This document shows positions 1 through 6,733 of a DNA stretch of 7,925 nt, piece after piece (the stretch's first letter is position 1; every line of letters begins with the position of its first letter). The notes under the pieces were generated by a model. The model worked only from the letters and a program-made list of their open reading frames with translations, did no database searches and was not told the DNA's origin. A program made the translations under genes and the position numbers. The stretch is taken from NCBI GenBank assembly GCA_938045215.1, contig CALINF010000207.1:1-7925 (forward strand), given 5' to 3'. The DNA is from an uncultured Halieaceae bacterium (GTDB lineage Bacteria > Pseudomonadota > Gammaproteobacteria > Pseudomonadales > Halieaceae).

Positions 1-1809
1 ATTCTCATCCAGCATGGCGCGAACGCGACCAAACTGAAGGCCTGCAAGTACGATATCGCCCTTGCGCAGGGTGCCGCTCTGAATCAACAGGGAGGCGACA
101 GAACCACGCCCCTTGTCCAGACGCGACTCGATAACAATACCCTGGGCCGGCACATCGCGTGGCGCTTTCAGCTCCAGCAATTCTGCCTGCAGTAAAACAG
201 CATCGAGCAACTCATTCACACCGTCACCCGTGAGGGCAGATACGGGAATAAACTGAGTATCACCACCCCACTCTTCAGGAATCACTTCCTTGGCAGAGAG
301 CTCATTCTTGACGCGCTCCGGATCAGCGCCCTCTTTATCCATCTTGTTCACAGCAACAATCAATGGCACACCAGCCGCGCGTGCGTGCTGCACTGCTTCT
401 TCGGTTTGCGGCATCACGCCATCATCCGCAGCAACCACCAAAATCACGATGTCTGTGCTCTTCGCTCCGCGGGCACGCATCGCGGTAAACGCTGCGTGAC
501 CGGGTGTATCAAGAAACGAAATCATGCCGTGATCGGTTTCCACGTGATAAGCACCGATGTGCTGGGTGATGCCACCCGCTTCACCCGATGCCACGTGACT
601 CTTGCGAATATAGTCAAGCAGTGAGGTTTTACCGTGGTCGACGTGGCCCATCACGGTCACTACCGGAGCACGCGGCTCATCTGTGCCCTCGTGCAGCGAG
701 AGTGTTTCTTCCAGACTCTCTTCCAGCGCATCAGAGCTCACCAGCTTAACGCTATGCCCCAGTTCTTCGACAACAAGAGTAGCCGTGTCCTGGTCGATCA
801 TCTGATTGATCGTGGCCATCACGCCAAGTTTCATCAACTCTTTGATCACTGCACCGGACTTCAGTGACATCTGTTGCGCAAGATCGCCCACGGAAATCGC
901 GTCAGGTAGTTCAACCTGTGTGATCTTGCGCTCGGTTGGCATTTCGAAGCCATGCTTTGAATGCTCTGCATGCGTTGCCTTGATCTTTTTGCGACCACCG
1001 CGCCGGCGACCAGAACCAGACTCTGCGCGCTCCAGATCAGACAGTGACAGGTTGTGTCCGCGCTGCTTACCACGACCCGCAACATTGGTGCGATCCAACC
1101 TGCCCCGGGCAGGTTTCTTACGTTCGGCTTCCTTGGCAGCCGGTGCATCGTGCAGACGCTTCGGCTTGCGTGCCTCGGTCTCTTTGGTGCGATTAACCAC
1201 CTCCGTCTTCGCGGCAGCAGCAGCTTCTTCAGCTGCCTGTCGTGCGGCTACTGCCGCCTGGCGAGCGGCGATGTCATCGGCTTCTTTCTTCTTGCGACGC
1301 TCAGCGGCACGCTGGCGCAAAACCTCGGGATCAAGATTGGCCGGGTCTTCTTCTTCGACTTCCTCGACGAACTCAGGCTCGGGAGCCGGCGCCGCCTCAA
1401 CGACTTCTGGCTCGGGTGCTGCTGTCTCAGCCACCACCTCTTCTACCGCAGGAACCTCGGCTGTCTCAGCGTCTACAGACTCGGGCACTTCTTCTGCCGC
1501 AAGTTCCTCGGCGTCACGTTTCACATAGGTACGCTTCTTCCGTACTTCAACGTTAACGGTCTTTTTACCCTGCGAGCCGCTGGTGCGCAGCGTACTCAGG
1601 GTCTTACGCTTGAGCGTTATTCGCTTCGGCGCTGCCGTCGATTCTCCATGACTGCGCTTCAGGTGGGTAAGCAGAGTCTGCTTGTCCTCTTCGGATACAG
1701 CTTCCTCCGCTGCACCGTGGGGCAAACCGGCCTCTTTCATCTGTGCTAACAGACGATCTACCGATGCTCCCACTGTCTCAGCGAGTTGCTGTACTGTCAC
1801 TTGCGCCAT
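1..1809 (-). CDS. infB: Translation initiation factor IF-2 (partial, C-terminus beyond left edge)
   Basis: IF2 is the GTPase that brings fMet-tRNA to the 30S subunit and promotes 50S joining. The frame is open for 603 codons from the ATG at 1809 to the left edge. An IF2_N domain lies at residues 1-52, followed by the IF2-associated segment (KRITLKRKTLSTLR, 62-75). A long Ala/Glu/Lys/Arg linker comes next (about 95-280), then a second IF2_N domain (about 295-360). The G domain shows G1 GHVDHGKTS (388-396), G2 with GGITQHIGAY upstream of G3, G3 DTPGH (434-438), G4 NKMD (488-491) and G5 SAL (524-526). The frame then enters domain II (GDIVLAG... GRVRAML). E. coli IF2 has 890 residues, so roughly 280 C-terminal residues, including the fMet-tRNA-binding C2 domain, are missing. 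The start is supported by GAGGAG (1817-1822), 7 nt upstream. It lies 60 bp after nusA with no terminator between, so it is the distal gene of the operon. Confidence 0.98.
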   Translation of the reverse strand, partial: MAQVTVQQLAETVGASVDRLLAQMKEAGLPHGAAEEAVSEEDKQTLLTHLKRSHGESTAAPKRITLKRKTLSTLRTSGSQGKKTVNVEVRKKRTYVKRDAEELAAEEVPESVDAETAEVPAVEEVVAETAAPEPEVVEAAPAPEPEFVEEVEEEDPANLDPEVLRQRAAERRKKKEADDIAARQAAVAARQAAEEAAAAAKTEVVNRTKETEARKPKRLHDAPAAKEAERKKPARGRLDRTNVAGRGKQRGHNLSLSDLERAESGSGRRRGGRKKIKATHAEHSKHGFEMPTERKITQVELPDAISVGDLAQQMSLKSGAVIKELMKLGVMATINQMIDQDTATLVVEELGHSVKLVSSDALEESLEETLSLHEGTDEPRAPVVTVMGHVDHGKTSLLDYIRKSHVASGEAGGITQHIGAYHVETDHGMISFLDTPGHAAFTAMRARGAKSTDIVILVVAADDGVMPQTEEAVQHARAAGVPLIVAVNKMDKEGADPERVKNELSAKEVIPEEWGGDTQFIPVSALTGDGVNELLDAVLLQAELLELKAPRDVPAQGIVIESRLDKGRGSVASLLIQSGTLRKGDIVLAGLQFGRVRAMLDEN

Positions 1810-1816
1810 TCTTTAT

Positions 1817-1822
1817 CTCCTC
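1817..1822 (-). promoter_or_regulatory. Ribosome binding site of infB
   Basis: GAGGAG on the minus strand lies 7 nt before the ATG at 1809. It fixes the IF2 start, which begins with the standard MAQVTV N-terminus. The 60-bp nusA-infB spacer shows no hairpin followed by a T-run. Confidence 0.85.
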
Positions 1823-1869
1823 AATACCCTGTTTGGTTTGCCCAAGACGTACGACCCGATCCGTTCGGG

Positions 1870-3363
1870 TTACTCCGTCTCCTCGGCAAACCAGGGTGCG
1901 CGCGCTGTCATGATCAATTCACCAGCACGCTCTTCTGTCATATCTTCAATATCTATCAGGTCATCAACCGCCTGCTCGGCAAGATCTTCCATCGTGACCA
2001 CACCGCGGCTGGCAAGAATAAACGCCAGATGCTTATCCATGCCGTCCATGGTCAGCAGGTCTTGCGCGGGTTCGTTGGCACCCAGCTGCTCTTCCGATGC
2101 TATCGCCTGAGTCAACAAGGCATCTTTGGCACGGGCACGAAGTTCCTCGGCAATCTCCTCGTCGAAGCCTTCTATTGCGGGCATCTCTTCCAATGGCACG
2201 TAGGCTACTTCCTCTAGAGTCGTAAAGCCTTCTTCTACCAGAATATCTGCGACATCTTCATCGATGTCGAGCTGCTCGCAGAACACCTTGATAACCTCGC
2301 CTGCTTCAGCCTCATGCTTGTCGGCGGCCTCATCCGTGCTCATCACGTTGATTGTCCACTTGGTGAGCTCTGCTGCCAGACGAACATTCTGCCCCGAACG
2401 GCCAATCGCCTGCGCGAGATTATCCTCAGATACGGCAACGTCCATGGTGTTACTGTCTTCGTCGACCACGATAGACTCAACTTCCGCGGGTGACATGGCA
2501 TTGATCACCAGCTGCGCAGGATTGTCGTCCCACAGCACGATGTCCACACGCTCGTTATCCAGCTCATTGGACACTGCCTGGACACGCGATCCACGCATTC
2601 CTACGCAGGCGCCGACAGGGTCAATACGCTGATCGTTGGTTTTAACGGCTATCTTGGCGCGCGAACCCGGATCACGCGCCGCAGCGCGAATCTGAATGAC
2701 TTCTTCTGCAATCTCTGGTACTTCAATCTTGAACAATTCGACCAACATTTCGGGACAAGCGCGGCTCAGGATCAGCTGCGGTCCACGAGTTTCCTCGCTG
2801 ATTTCTGTGAGAATTGCACGAACCCGATCATTCACACGGAAAGTCTCGCGGCCCACCAGTTGCTCACGCGGTAACAGGCCCTCGGCGTTGTTGCCAAGAT
2901 CCACGATTACGTTGTCGCGAGTCACTTTCTTGACGGTGCCAGCAACCAGTTCGCCGACGCGATCAGTATACTGCTCTACAACTTGTGCCCGCTCTGCGTC
3001 ACGTACACGCTGAACAATCACCTGCTTTGCCGTTTGCGCAGCAATGCGGCCAAAGCCTACATTCTCTATCTGTTCTTCAAACACGTCACCCGGCTTGAGA
3101 GAGGCCTCTTTTTCGATCGCCTCCTCAGTTGTAAACTGAGTGCCGAGCAGCGCCATTTCCTCGTCGGGCACTACCAACCAGCGACGAAGAGTTGTGTAGT
3201 CGCCCGTCTCGCGGTCGATCGTTACTTCGATGTCAGCGTCTTCGTCGTAACGCTTTTTGGTAGCCGTAGCCAAAGCCAATTCAATCGCTTCAAAAATGAT
3301 GTCCTCGGACACCCCTTTCTCGTTCGATACCGCTTCCGCTACTAACAGAATTTCTTTTGTCAT
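1870..3363 (-). CDS. nusA: Transcription termination/antitermination factor NusA
   Basis: NusA binds RNA polymerase and nascent RNA. It modulates pausing, intrinsic termination and antitermination. The 497-residue product is nearly the same length as E. coli NusA (495) and matches it throughout. The N-terminal RNAP-binding domain covers about 1-125 (MTKEILLVAEAVSNEKGVSE at the start). An S1 domain lies at about 135-200. KH1 carries GMRG at 255-258 and KH2 carries GRSG at 321-324, with the hallmark stretches AAARDPGSRAKIAVKTND and IVLWDDNPAQ. Two C-terminal acidic repeats follow (about 364-415 and 435-490). Having both repeats is a proteobacterial trait; they contact the RNAP alpha C-terminal domain and phage N-type factors. 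The ATG start is preceded by GAGG in GAGGCTAGAA. The gene begins 29 bp after rimP, with no terminator between. In E. coli NusA represses its own operon; the terminator upstream of rimP here would allow the same. Confidence 0.99.
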   Translation of the reverse strand: MTKEILLVAEAVSNEKGVSEDIIFEAIELALATATKKRYDEDADIEVTIDRETGDYTTLRRWLVVPDEEMALLGTQFTTEEAIEKEASLKPGDVFEEQIENVGFGRIAAQTAKQVIVQRVRDAERAQVVEQYTDRVGELVAGTVKKVTRDNVIVDLGNNAEGLLPREQLVGRETFRVNDRVRAILTEISEETRGPQLILSRACPEMLVELFKIEVPEIAEEVIQIRAAARDPGSRAKIAVKTNDQRIDPVGACVGMRGSRVQAVSNELDNERVDIVLWDDNPAQLVINAMSPAEVESIVVDEDSNTMDVAVSEDNLAQAIGRSGQNVRLAAELTKWTINVMSTDEAADKHEAEAGEVIKVFCEQLDIDEDVADILVEEGFTTLEEVAYVPLEEMPAIEGFDEEIAEELRARAKDALLTQAIASEEQLGANEPAQDLLTMDGMDKHLAFILASRGVVTMEDLAEQAVDDLIDIEDMTEERAGELIMTARAPWFAEETE

Positions 3364-3392
3364 TTCTAGCCTCGCCAGTTCACTTTCCGCGT

Positions 3393-3848
3393 CTAGATAC
3401 GCGGTTCTACACGCGCTTTATCGATCGCGCTATAAGGCAACAGGTACTCGTGGTCATCCACATGGACTACCACGTCCTCGCCTTCAATTCCTTTCAATAC
3501 GCCTTTAAACTTGCGCCGACCCTCAAAAGGGGTACGCAGACGCAGTTCAATCTGTTCACCGATGTAGCCGGTAAATTGTTCAAGCTTGAACAACAGCCGA
3601 TCCATACCCGGTGATGACACCTCAAGTGTGTACTCGCCGGTAATGGGGTCTTCAACATCCAGAATCGCACTCACCTGCTGGCTGACCGCGGCGCAATCTT
3701 CCACTCCGATGCCATTCTCCGAGTCTATATACACGCGCAGAACGCTATGACGACCCTGTGAGATGTGTTCAATACCCCACAGTTCAAACCCCAGTGCCTC
3801 AACCGTGGGCTCGAGCATGACCTGCATCTTTTGCTCTTTACCTGCCAC
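3393..3848 (-). CDS. rimP: Ribosome maturation factor RimP
   Basis: RimP assists 30S subunit assembly. The call rests on the family core: VEALGFELWGIE, LRVYIDSENGI, QVSAILDVEDPI and LEVSSPGMDR. The N-terminal alpha/beta domain covers about 1-82 and the C-terminal SH3/Sm-like barrel about 85-151. I place the start at GTG 3846-3848, giving 151 residues (E. coli 150). The distance from this start to VEALG then equals that of Pseudomonas RimP as I recall it, and GGAGGT (3852-3857) lies just upstream. A longer frame to another GTG at 3881 is unlikely. It starts immediately after the terminator hairpin, has no Shine-Dalgarno sequence, and would give an atypical 162-residue protein. One oddity is residue 85 in the SSPGxDRPL motif: it is Leu (CTG) rather than the usual Pro. 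The stop is followed after 29 bp by nusA. Confidence 0.97.
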   Translation of the reverse strand: MAGKEQKMQVMLEPTVEALGFELWGIEHISQGRHSVLRVYIDSENGIGVEDCAAVSQQVSAILDVEDPITGEYTLEVSSPGMDRLLFKLEQFTGYIGEQIELRLRTPFEGRRKFKGVLKGIEGEDVVVHVDDHEYLLPYSAIDKARVEPRI

Positions 3849-3857
3849 CCGACCTCC
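3849..3857 (-). promoter_or_regulatory. Ribosome binding site deciding the rimP start
   Basis: GGAGGT (3857-3852) plus a three-base spacer precedes GTG 3848. The spacing is short but workable. It is the only good Shine-Dalgarno sequence between the terminator hairpin and the conserved part of RimP, so it favours the GTG at 3848 over the GTG at 3881. Confidence 0.7.
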
Positions 3858-3886
3858 GATCGAATCCTGCTTTTCCGTCACATACG

Positions 3887-3910
3887 AAAAAGCCCCAATA
3901 AGGGGCTTTT
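3887..3910 (-). terminator. Intrinsic terminator between tRNA-fMet and rimP
   Basis: On the minus strand there is a perfect 9-bp stem, AAAAGCCCC / GGGGCTTTT, with a five-base loop (TTATT). A run of five Ts closes it. It lies 43 bp past the CCA end of the tRNA and 38 bp before the rimP start. It would end the tRNA transcript, and any rimP-nusA-infB mRNA starting at the tRNA promoter must read through it. The stem is nearly symmetrical, so weak termination in the plus direction is also possible. In the trailer before it, TATCGCC/GGCGATA (3919-3925 and 3941-3947) could form a second hairpin. Confidence 0.85.
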
Positions 3911-3953
3911 CGTCGTCATATCGCCAGAGTCATTGGAGCGGGCGATACGATGT

Positions 3954-4030
<77 letters not shown>

Positions 4031-4110
4031 TCAAAACTTCCTCGTTACAAAGACCCCTTGGTGCCTTGCGTGAGCCTATTCCAGGAATTGGCCCCTAATC
4101 GAGGAGGTGC

Positions 4111-4139
4111 ATTATAGGTATCCGCCTATGCGGGGTCAA
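4111..4139 (-). promoter_or_regulatory. Sigma-70 promoter of tRNA-fMet and the rimP-nusA-infB operon
   Basis: The -35 box is TTGACC (4139-4134). A 17-bp spacer follows, then a perfect -10 TATAAT (4116-4111). The predicted start is near 4104, leaving a leader of about 70 nt to be removed from the tRNA 5' end. The bases after the -10 are GCACCTCC, a C-rich discriminator that could make initiation sensitive to ppGpp, as at stable-RNA promoters (inference). I see no other gene in the 207 bp between the tRNA and the stop of the upstream hydrolase gene. Confidence 0.9.
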
Positions 4140-4237
4140 CAGCATGTCGGGGTTATATTTTTCGCCATAAAACAGCTGATTTTGCAGTTCACGCAAGACT
4201 CGAATTGAGACTTCGCCTCGACGGGGATTTCTGACGG

Positions 4238-5236
4238 CTACCGTGTCCGGATCACCACTCGCTGTTCAATTGCACCGAAGATCGACTGGCCACTCGCATC
4301 GAGCATCTCCAGCCTCACCACGTCGCCGTCACTCATAAACGCTGTACGGGGGCTGCCTTCATTGATCGTTTCGATCATACGAACCTCAGCCAGACAGCTA
4401 TACCCCAGCCCACCCTGATCAATCGGCTTACCCGGCGAACCATCGGCATCCTTGTTTGACACTGTTCCAGAGCCAATGATAGCGCCGGCTCCCAGTGGAC
4501 GCGTTTTCGCTGCATGCGCCACTAAAGTAGGAAAGTTGAATGTCATGTCGACTCCGGCATTGGCCTCACCAAACGCCGCACCCTGATAGGACACCGCCAG
4601 GGGTCTATGCAGACGACCGTCACGCCAGTCATCACCCAATTCGTCGGGTGTAACACACACAGGACTGAATGCACTGGATGGTTTGGACTGGAAAAAACCA
4701 AAGCCCTTGCCCAGTTCTGCAGGAATCAGATTGCGCAATGAGACATCATTGACCAGCATCACCAATCGGATCGCAGCGGCTGCCTCTTCGACCGTGGCGC
4801 CCATCGGCACATCATCGGTCACAACAGCCACCTCACCCTCAAAGTCTATGCCCCAGGATGGGTCGGCCATCACAATATCGGCGCGCGGCCGCAAAAAAGT
4901 ATCTGAGCCGCCCTGGTACATTAAAGGATCAGTCCAGAAGCTCTCAGGCATCTGGGCGCCACGCGCCCTGCGCACCAATTCGACGTGGTTCACGTAAGCA
5001 GACCCATCTGCCCACTGGTAGGCACGCGGCAAAGGCGACGCGCACCGCGCCTCATCAAACACGTCTCCTTCACCGGCATTTACGCGCTCAGACAGCGCCT
5101 GAAGTACAGGTTGGACGCCGCGCCAATCATCCAGTGCGGCCTGCATTGTCATCTCGGCGGATAAGCAACGCGCCAGATCGCGCGAGACTACCACCAGAGC
5201 GCCGTCGCGCCCCATGTTCAGCGATGCCAGTTTCAT
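4238..5236 (-). CDS. Fumarylacetoacetate hydrolase (FAH) family protein
   Basis: FAH-family enzymes use a divalent metal to hydrolyse, hydrate or decarboxylate beta-diketo/keto-enol acids in aromatic catabolism. The product has 332 residues, shorter than the roughly 420-residue eukaryotic fumarylacetoacetase. It resembles the short form placed in tyrosine/homogentisate clusters of some gammaproteobacteria. Visible hallmarks are SAYVNHVELVRRARG (His84 as candidate catalytic His) and GIDFEGEVAVV (Glu133 and Glu135 as the ExE metal ligands). Others are VNDVSLRNL (Asp164 ligand), FFQSKPSSAFSP (Lys185) and the family motif GSGTVSN (256-261). Catalytic residues therefore appear intact. AGGAGA sits 4 nt upstream of the ATG, which overlaps the stop of the VOC gene (ATGA), implying coupled translation. 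No clear terminator follows before the tRNA promoter. Fumarylacetoacetase is my first guess; fumarylpyruvate or other acylpyruvate hydrolase activity is the alternative. Confidence 0.92.
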   Translation of the reverse strand: MKLASLNMGRDGALVVVSRDLARCLSAEMTMQAALDDWRGVQPVLQALSERVNAGEGDVFDEARCASPLPRAYQWADGSAYVNHVELVRRARGAQMPESFWTDPLMYQGGSDTFLRPRADIVMADPSWGIDFEGEVAVVTDDVPMGATVEEAAAAIRLVMLVNDVSLRNLIPAELGKGFGFFQSKPSSAFSPVCVTPDELGDDWRDGRLHRPLAVSYQGAAFGEANAGVDMTFNFPTLVAHAAKTRPLGAGAIIGSGTVSNKDADGSPGKPIDQGGLGYSCLAEVRMIETINEGSPRTAFMSDGDVVRLEMLDASGQSIFGAIEQRVVIRTR

Positions 5237-5787
5237 GGTGTCTCCTGTGACTGCTCAGCAAATTCCCTTTCGTGCAACCAGGCCGCGTGACGCGGCGCTT
5301 TCTTCGTACGCGACCATTCCTCGATCATCGCTGGTGCAACCTCGCGCAACTTGTCCAGATCGCCCGGCTGATCGATATTCGCAGCCAGTTCCAGACGGTG
5401 ACCGTTGGGATCAAAGAAGTAGATCGACTTGAAGATGCCATGATGGGTGGGCCCCAGCACATCGATGCCGTGGGACTCTATCTGGGACTTGGCAGCCAAC
5501 AGCGCAGGCTCATCTTCCACCTCAAACGCTATATGTTGCACCCATTCCGGTGTGGCCTCGTCTCGACCCATATCGGGTGAGTTGGGCAGTTCAAAAAATG
5601 CCAGCACATTACCCATGCCCGCATCCAGAAAGATGTGCATATAAGGGTCTGGCGCCTTGGTTGACGGTACCTGATCCTCGGCAATCGCCAGCACCAGGTC
5701 CATGTCCATCACGCTATTGTAAAACTCGATCGTCTCTTTGGCATCACGGCACCGATAGGCAACGTGGTGAATACGTTTGATATCCAT
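5233..5787 (-). CDS. VOC (glyoxalase/dioxygenase superfamily) metalloprotein
   Basis: This vicinal-oxygen-chelate protein has 184 residues and two beta-alpha-beta-beta-beta modules: about 4-68 (IHHVAYRCRD... VLAFFELP) and 82-137 (VQHIAFEV... FDPNGHRLELA). A C-terminal tail of about 45 residues follows. Candidate metal ligands are His8, Glu66, His85 and Glu133. The last three are spaced almost as in E. coli glyoxalase I (Glu56, His74, Glu122), so a metal-bound active site is likely. Substrate and reaction (isomerase, epimerase, lyase or ring-cleaving dioxygenase) cannot be read from sequence. I chose ATG 5787, with AAGG 9 nt upstream. A longer frame from a TTG at 5844 lies inside the -35 box of the promoter and adds a non-homologous Cys-rich leader. 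The gene overlaps the FAH-family gene by 4 bp, which links it to aromatic or keto-acid catabolism. Confidence 0.92.
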   Translation of the reverse strand: MDIKRIHHVAYRCRDAKETIEFYNSVMDMDLVLAIAEDQVPSTKAPDPYMHIFLDAGMGNVLAFFELPNSPDMGRDEATPEWVQHIAFEVEDEPALLAAKSQIESHGIDVLGPTHHGIFKSIYFFDPNGHRLELAANIDQPGDLDKLREVAPAMIEEWSRTKKAPRHAAWLHEREFAEQSQETP

Positions 5788-5815
5788 AATCTGACACCTT
5801 GTATGCAAGGGGCAA

Positions 5816-5844
5816 AGTATAGAAAATCGACAATATAGTTTCAA
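5816..5844 (-). promoter_or_regulatory. Sigma-70 promoter of the VOC-FAH unit
   Basis: TTGAAA (5844-5839), a 17-bp spacer and TATACT (5821-5816) lie just upstream of the VOC gene. The predicted start near 5809 gives a leader of about 22 nt ending in AAGG and the ATG at 5787. The placement supports the short VOC start and separates this unit from the genes to the right. No convincing operator was found; TGCCGCCGGCA (5871-5881) is a small palindrome about 27 bp upstream of the -35 box. Confidence 0.75.
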
Positions 5845-5892
5845 GTGTAACTAAATGGCTTTAATGAGGCCTGCCGCCGGCAACACTCATGA

Positions 5893-6024
5893 TCAACGCA
5901 CAGGGTTTACCCACCTTGCGTATCCCATTATGGCCCTGAGCGGGCCCAGGAGATCTAAACGTCCACGTTCACCTCGAAGCGGAAGCTCAGCCATCGACTG
6001 ACTGAAAATGGCTAGTTTGTCCAT
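5893..6024 (-). CDS. Possible 43-residue small protein downstream of the membrane protein
   Basis: I do not recognise this frame. It has 43 codons plus a TGA and starts with an ATG four bases after the stop of the ferric-reductase-like gene, an arrangement typical of translational coupling. AGAGAG lies 7 nt upstream as a weak Shine-Dalgarno sequence. The product begins MDKLAIFSQSMAELPLRGER and ends GYARWVNPVR. It is Arg-rich with alternating Leu, has no hydrophobic segment long enough to cross a membrane, no Cys pairs and no signal peptide. It fills most of the 241-bp space before the VOC gene. A frame of this length can occur by chance, so its support is position rather than sequence. It could also be a gene remnant. 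Confidence 0.3.
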   Translation of the reverse strand: MDKLAIFSQSMAELPLRGERGRLDLLGPLRAIMGYARWVNPVR

Positions 6025-6028
6025 ACCG

Positions 6029-6685
6029 TCACTCTCTGCCCAGCACATTGAGAAAGTAGCCGACAGCAAAGAACAAGAATGCCACCAAGCTTATTGGCGG
6101 CAATCCACCATGCCAATCCCCAGGCTTCAACCAGCCTGAGTACCCCATAAACGCAAGATGTAAACCACCTAGAGACAGGGCCCAGACAAGCACTCGTCGA
6201 GATGTAATGAGTTCTATGAACGCTTGATCTTCACTCAGCTTGGTCTGGAAGCTGAGGTTATATGCCCAAAGAAACACAAACCCTAGAATACCGGCTAGCA
6301 TGCTAAGACTGGCCACACCCGTCAGTGTGCCGTCTAGCCCGAAAAACTTACCGTAATATGGTGAGGAGAACAGCATAAAGCTGATGAGCGCATGAATGAG
6401 TATCAGCAGAAATCCTGTCATCCCGAATGCCTTTCTCGCACCAAGCCAGGACGCTGATACAGGCAGCCCGAGGCTTTTCCCCGGGCCAAGCGCAAAATTG
6501 AACGTCAGTAACACAAAGGCAGCCAGACAAAGCCCTTTGTTTAGTATAAAGAGCGAGAATTGATCCCAGGGGACATCGCCGGCGATGTGGTAACGCAAAA
6601 TCGCATAGCCAACTGATAAAAGTAACGTGGAAGCGATGACGCTTGCGCCAGTTCCTCCTGATCTCTCCTCAATAAAATCCGACAC
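6029..6685 (-). CDS. Six-helix membrane protein, ferric-reductase-like heme domain
   Basis: The 218-residue product has a short charged N-terminus and about six hydrophobic helices (roughly 14-31, 43-66, 86-107, 124-145, 164-182 and 197-214). Helix 3 begins with RKAFGMTGFL and carries His98. Helix 5 begins with RRVLVWALSLGGLH and carries His176. An Arg-rich helix start plus one His in helices 3 and 5 is the pattern of the ferric-reductase/NOX/MsrQ transmembrane domain, where such His pairs hold b-type heme. Only one pair is clear, so one heme rather than two is my inference. There is no FAD or NADH domain, so electrons would need a partner. The start is GTG (6685-6683) with AAGGA 8 nt upstream. 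It lies 48 bp after the DUF3604 gene with no terminator between, suggesting one transcript. The similarity is in helix pattern only; another small polytopic membrane protein cannot be excluded. Confidence 0.72.
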   Translation of the reverse strand: MSDFIEERSGGTGASVIASTLLLSVGYAILRYHIAGDVPWDQFSLFILNKGLCLAAFVLLTFNFALGPGKSLGLPVSASWLGARKAFGMTGFLLILIHALISFMLFSSPYYGKFFGLDGTLTGVASLSMLAGILGFVFLWAYNLSFQTKLSEDQAFIELITSRRVLVWALSLGGLHLAFMGYSGWLKPGDWHGGLPPISLVAFLFFAVGYFLNVLGRE

Positions 6686-6733
6686 TCAACCAATCCTTAA
6701 CTTAACTCTGTAGTGAGCAAAAACGCGCCTGGG

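Noticed and set aside
861..1148. 95-codon minus-strand frame starting with ATG
   Set aside because: It overlaps the well-supported infB frame in another phase and shows no family features; it is a shadow of infB.
806..1749. Long plus-strand frames of 231-240 codons opposite infB
   Set aside because: They are Ser/Ala/Arg-rich reverse shadows of the repetitive Ala/Glu/Lys linker of IF2, with no ribosome binding site or recognisable domain.
4101..4110. Perfect Shine-Dalgarno-like GAGGAGGTGC on the plus strand (CACCTCC on the minus strand, like the 16S rRNA 3' end)
   Set aside because: No plus-strand start codon with an open frame follows at a suitable distance, and on the minus strand the bases coincide with the discriminator and start site of the tRNA promoter. 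Most likely chance.
4066..4196. 8-bp inverted repeat TTGCGTGA (4066-4073) / TCACGCAA (4189-4196) around the tRNA promoter
   Set aside because: An 8-bp match in about 200 bp is expected fairly often by chance, and nothing else links the two copies.
4140..4237. Possible terminator after the FAH-family gene
   Set aside because: Only 4-bp stems are visible (ACGG/CCGT at the stop, TTGC/GCAA near 4190) without a T-run of useful length.
5788..5844. N-terminal extension of the VOC protein from a TTG at 5844
   Set aside because: The TTG is the first half of a TTGAAA -35 box, and the 19 extra residues lack family similarity; ATG 5787 has its own ribosome binding site.
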